Of a stretch of 7,250 nucleotides of DNA, positions 6,425-7,250 are shown piece by piece. How positions within the stretch are numbered: the stretch's first letter is position 1; every line of letters begins with the position of its first letter. The notes beneath the pieces were generated by a model, which saw only the letters and a list, made by a program, of their open reading frames with translations, was not told the origin of the DNA and made no database searches. Origin of the DNA: an uncultured Eubacteriales bacterium (GTDB lineage: Bacteria; Bacillota; Clostridia; Oscillospirales; Acutalibacteraceae); assembly GCA_934615635.1 (NCBI GenBank), contig CAKTTT010000124.1, positions 1 to 7,250 on the forward strand. The letters run 5' to 3'. The translations under genes were made by a program, and so were the position numbers.

Positions 6425-6433
6425 CCTCTCCTT
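6425..6433 (-). promoter_or_regulatory. Ribosome binding site supporting the GTG start of the serine hydrolase
   Basis: The minus strand reads AAGGAGAGG across these positions, ending 8 bases before the GTG at 6416. The ATG at 6458 has only a GTGG-like upstream match. Confidence 0.55.
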
Positions 6434-6456
6434 CGACAAAAGCGGTGTAGGGTATC

Positions 6457-6485
6457 ATTTAACCACATCGGTCACAGAAAAGCAA
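6457..6485 (-). promoter_or_regulatory. Candidate promoter for the serine hydrolase
   Basis: TTGCTT (6480-6485), a 17-base spacer and TTAAAT (6457-6462) on the minus strand. Each hexamer matches consensus at four of six positions. Predicted start is near 6450, which would leave about 34 bases before the GTG start and exclude the ATG at 6458. Confidence 0.4.
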
Positions 6486-6527
6486 GACTTTCCGGAAAAT
6501 TACGTTTACAAAATTTTCATGTGACCG
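6469..6527. repeat. Long-spaced inverted repeat in the divergent hydrolase/rubrerythrin control region
   Basis: CGGTCACAGAAAA (6469-6481) pairs with TTTTCATGTGACCG (6514-6527), 13 matches with a single extra base. Between the arms are a perfect palindrome TTTCCGGAAA (6489-6498) and GAAAATT/AATTTTC (6495-6501 and 6512-6518). CGGTCA appears again at 6548-6553, next to CATAAT (6552-6557), a possible -10 for rubrerythrin. A candidate operator, or a structure in divergent transcripts; function is inferred. Confidence 0.5.
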
Positions 6528-6602
6528 TGAATTGGATCGGCCGTAACCGGTCATAATACAGACGATACCCGGAATCGTAACGCAGGAAAGGATGGAATGT
6601 GG

Positions 6603-7142
6603 ATGGAATTCAAGGGAAGCAAAACAGAAGCCAATCTGATGGCAGCTTTTGCAGGCGAGAGCGAGGCGCGCAATAAATATACGTTTTATGCCGCCCAGGC
6701 GCGCAAGGATGGCTATATCCAGATCGCCAAGATCTTCGATGAAACGGCCAACAACGAGAAGGAGCACGCCGAGCTGTGGTTCAAGCGGCTGCATGACAAC
6801 AGTATGCCGGGCACGGCGGACAATCTGGCGGACGCGGCCGCCGGCGAGCATTACGAGGCGACCGAGATGTACACGGGGTTCGCCAAAACGGCCCGGGAGG
6901 AGGGCTTCACCGAGATCGCCAACACCTTTGAGATGGTGGCCAAGATCGAGAGCCTCCATGAACAGCGTTTCAACAAGCTTCACGGGAACCTGGAGGACGG
7001 CAAGGTGTTCAAGCGGGGCGCCGGAACGGTTTGGATCTGTCTCAACTGCGGCCATGTGTATACCGGGGAGACCCCTCCCACCCTGTGCCCGGTCTGCAAG
7101 CATCCCCAGGCCTATTTCCAGATGCACGTGGAGTATTATTGA
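6603..7142 (+). CDS. rbr: Rubrerythrin
   Basis: Rubrerythrin reduces hydrogen peroxide to water in the cytoplasm of anaerobes, taking electrons from NADH through rubredoxin-like carriers. The N-terminal four-helix domain (about 1-130) carries all expected di-iron ligands: E19, E52 and H55 (ENxxEKEHA region), E85 and E88 (HYEATEMY), E116 and H119 (ESLHE). The C-terminal rubredoxin domain has C146-x2-C149 and C162-x2-C165, which bind one iron. Length is 179 residues from the second ATG (6603), giving MEFKGSKTE, which matches the usual family N-terminus; an ATG at 6597 would add two residues (M-W). AGGAAAGGA at 6584-6592 serves either start. The gene is monocistronic as far as visible and divergent from the serine hydrolase. 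I see no PerR-type operator; the inverted repeats upstream are the only regulatory candidates. Confidence 0.97.
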   Translation: MEFKGSKTEANLMAAFAGESEARNKYTFYAAQARKDGYIQIAKIFDETANNEKEHAELWFKRLHDNSMPGTADNLADAAAGEHYEATEMYTGFAKTAREEGFTEIANTFEMVAKIESLHEQRFNKLHGNLEDGKVFKRGAGTVWICLNCGHVYTGETPPTLCPVCKHPQAYFQMHVEYY

Positions 7143-7250
7143 CAGAATATGTAACCGAAGGAAACAAAAAAAGTAAAAGCGGCCGGGGAAAAAACGCCTC
7201 GCCGGCGGGCGGAAGAGGATGCCGCCGTCCTGCGCCGGCAGGGCAGAGGG
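7143..7250. other. Region downstream of rubrerythrin, no gene called
   Basis: An A-rich stretch (7161-7178) follows the rubrerythrin stop, then very GC-rich DNA. A plus-strand frame from 7155 to the edge reads as charged, plausible protein but contains no ATG, GTG or TTG. An ATG at 7219 has GGAAGAGG too close to it. No clear rubrerythrin terminator is seen. Confidence 0.4.
7189..7211 (-). terminator. Possible leftward terminator at the right edge
   Basis: On the minus strand, CGCCCG-CCGG-CG-A-GGCG (7195-7211) can fold as a 6-bp stem with one bulge, followed by six T (7194-7189). This fits a terminator of a minus-strand gene lying to the right, convergent with rubrerythrin, though no such gene can be read in the 39 bases beyond it. 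Confidence 0.3.

Noticed and set aside
5556..6458. Reading the serine hydrolase as an antibiotic-resistance beta-lactamase.
   Set aside because: No signal peptide, and the third motif is HGQ rather than KTG; it fits the broad serine hydrolase family instead.
6649..7176. Second plus-strand frame overlapping rubrerythrin.
   Set aside because: Arginine- and serine-rich shadow of the real frame, which carries all iron ligands and cysteines.
1..7250. CRISPR arrays, tRNA or rRNA genes, insertion sequences and phage or plasmid genes.
   Set aside because: None seen; no regularly spaced repeats, transposase-like frames or tRNA-like cloverleaf segments were recognised by eye.

Overview
The window carries six protein genes: five on the minus strand and one on the plus strand at the right. 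The DNA is GC-rich in the genes, and the gaps are more AT-rich. Three features suggest a Gram-positive anaerobe of a GC-rich clostridial (Oscillospiraceae-like) lineage: strong AGGAGG ribosome binding sites paired with GTG or TTG starts, a pth-mfd gene pair, and a classical two-domain rubrerythrin. The Pth motif GGQKG also fits, but the taxonomic placement is inference from sequence style only.

Layout from the left. The minus-strand gene mfd (transcription-repair coupling factor) starts at 2756 and runs off the left edge after 918 codons. Directly upstream of it is pth (peptidyl-tRNA hydrolase, 2815-3414), only 58 bases away and probably cotranscribed. Next comes a PHP-family phosphatase of the CpsB/YwqE type (3559-4278, GTG start), with a near-consensus promoter just upstream. 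A strong hairpin separates it from a small membrane sugar-phosphate transferase (4466-5140, TTG start), which has its own consensus promoter and a leader of about 165 bases. After an AT-rich gap of about 415 bases comes a beta-lactamase-fold serine hydrolase (5556-6416, or to 6458). It is divergent from rubrerythrin (plus strand, from 6603), and the shared control region holds an imperfect 13-bp inverted repeat. The last 108 bases hold no gene that can be called.

The genes fall into loose themes rather than one pathway. pth and mfd are housekeeping genes for translation and transcription-coupled repair. The sugar transferase and PHP phosphatase are typical of capsule or exopolysaccharide synthesis, but the chain-length regulator, tyrosine kinase and glycosyltransferases that normally go with them are absent here. 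Rubrerythrin is peroxide defence. I see no sign of a new multi-gene system, mobile element, CRISPR array or RNA gene. The most interesting material is in the control regions (an ATTATAAT core that could serve promoters in both directions, and nested inverted repeats) and in the orphan phosphatase/transferase pair.
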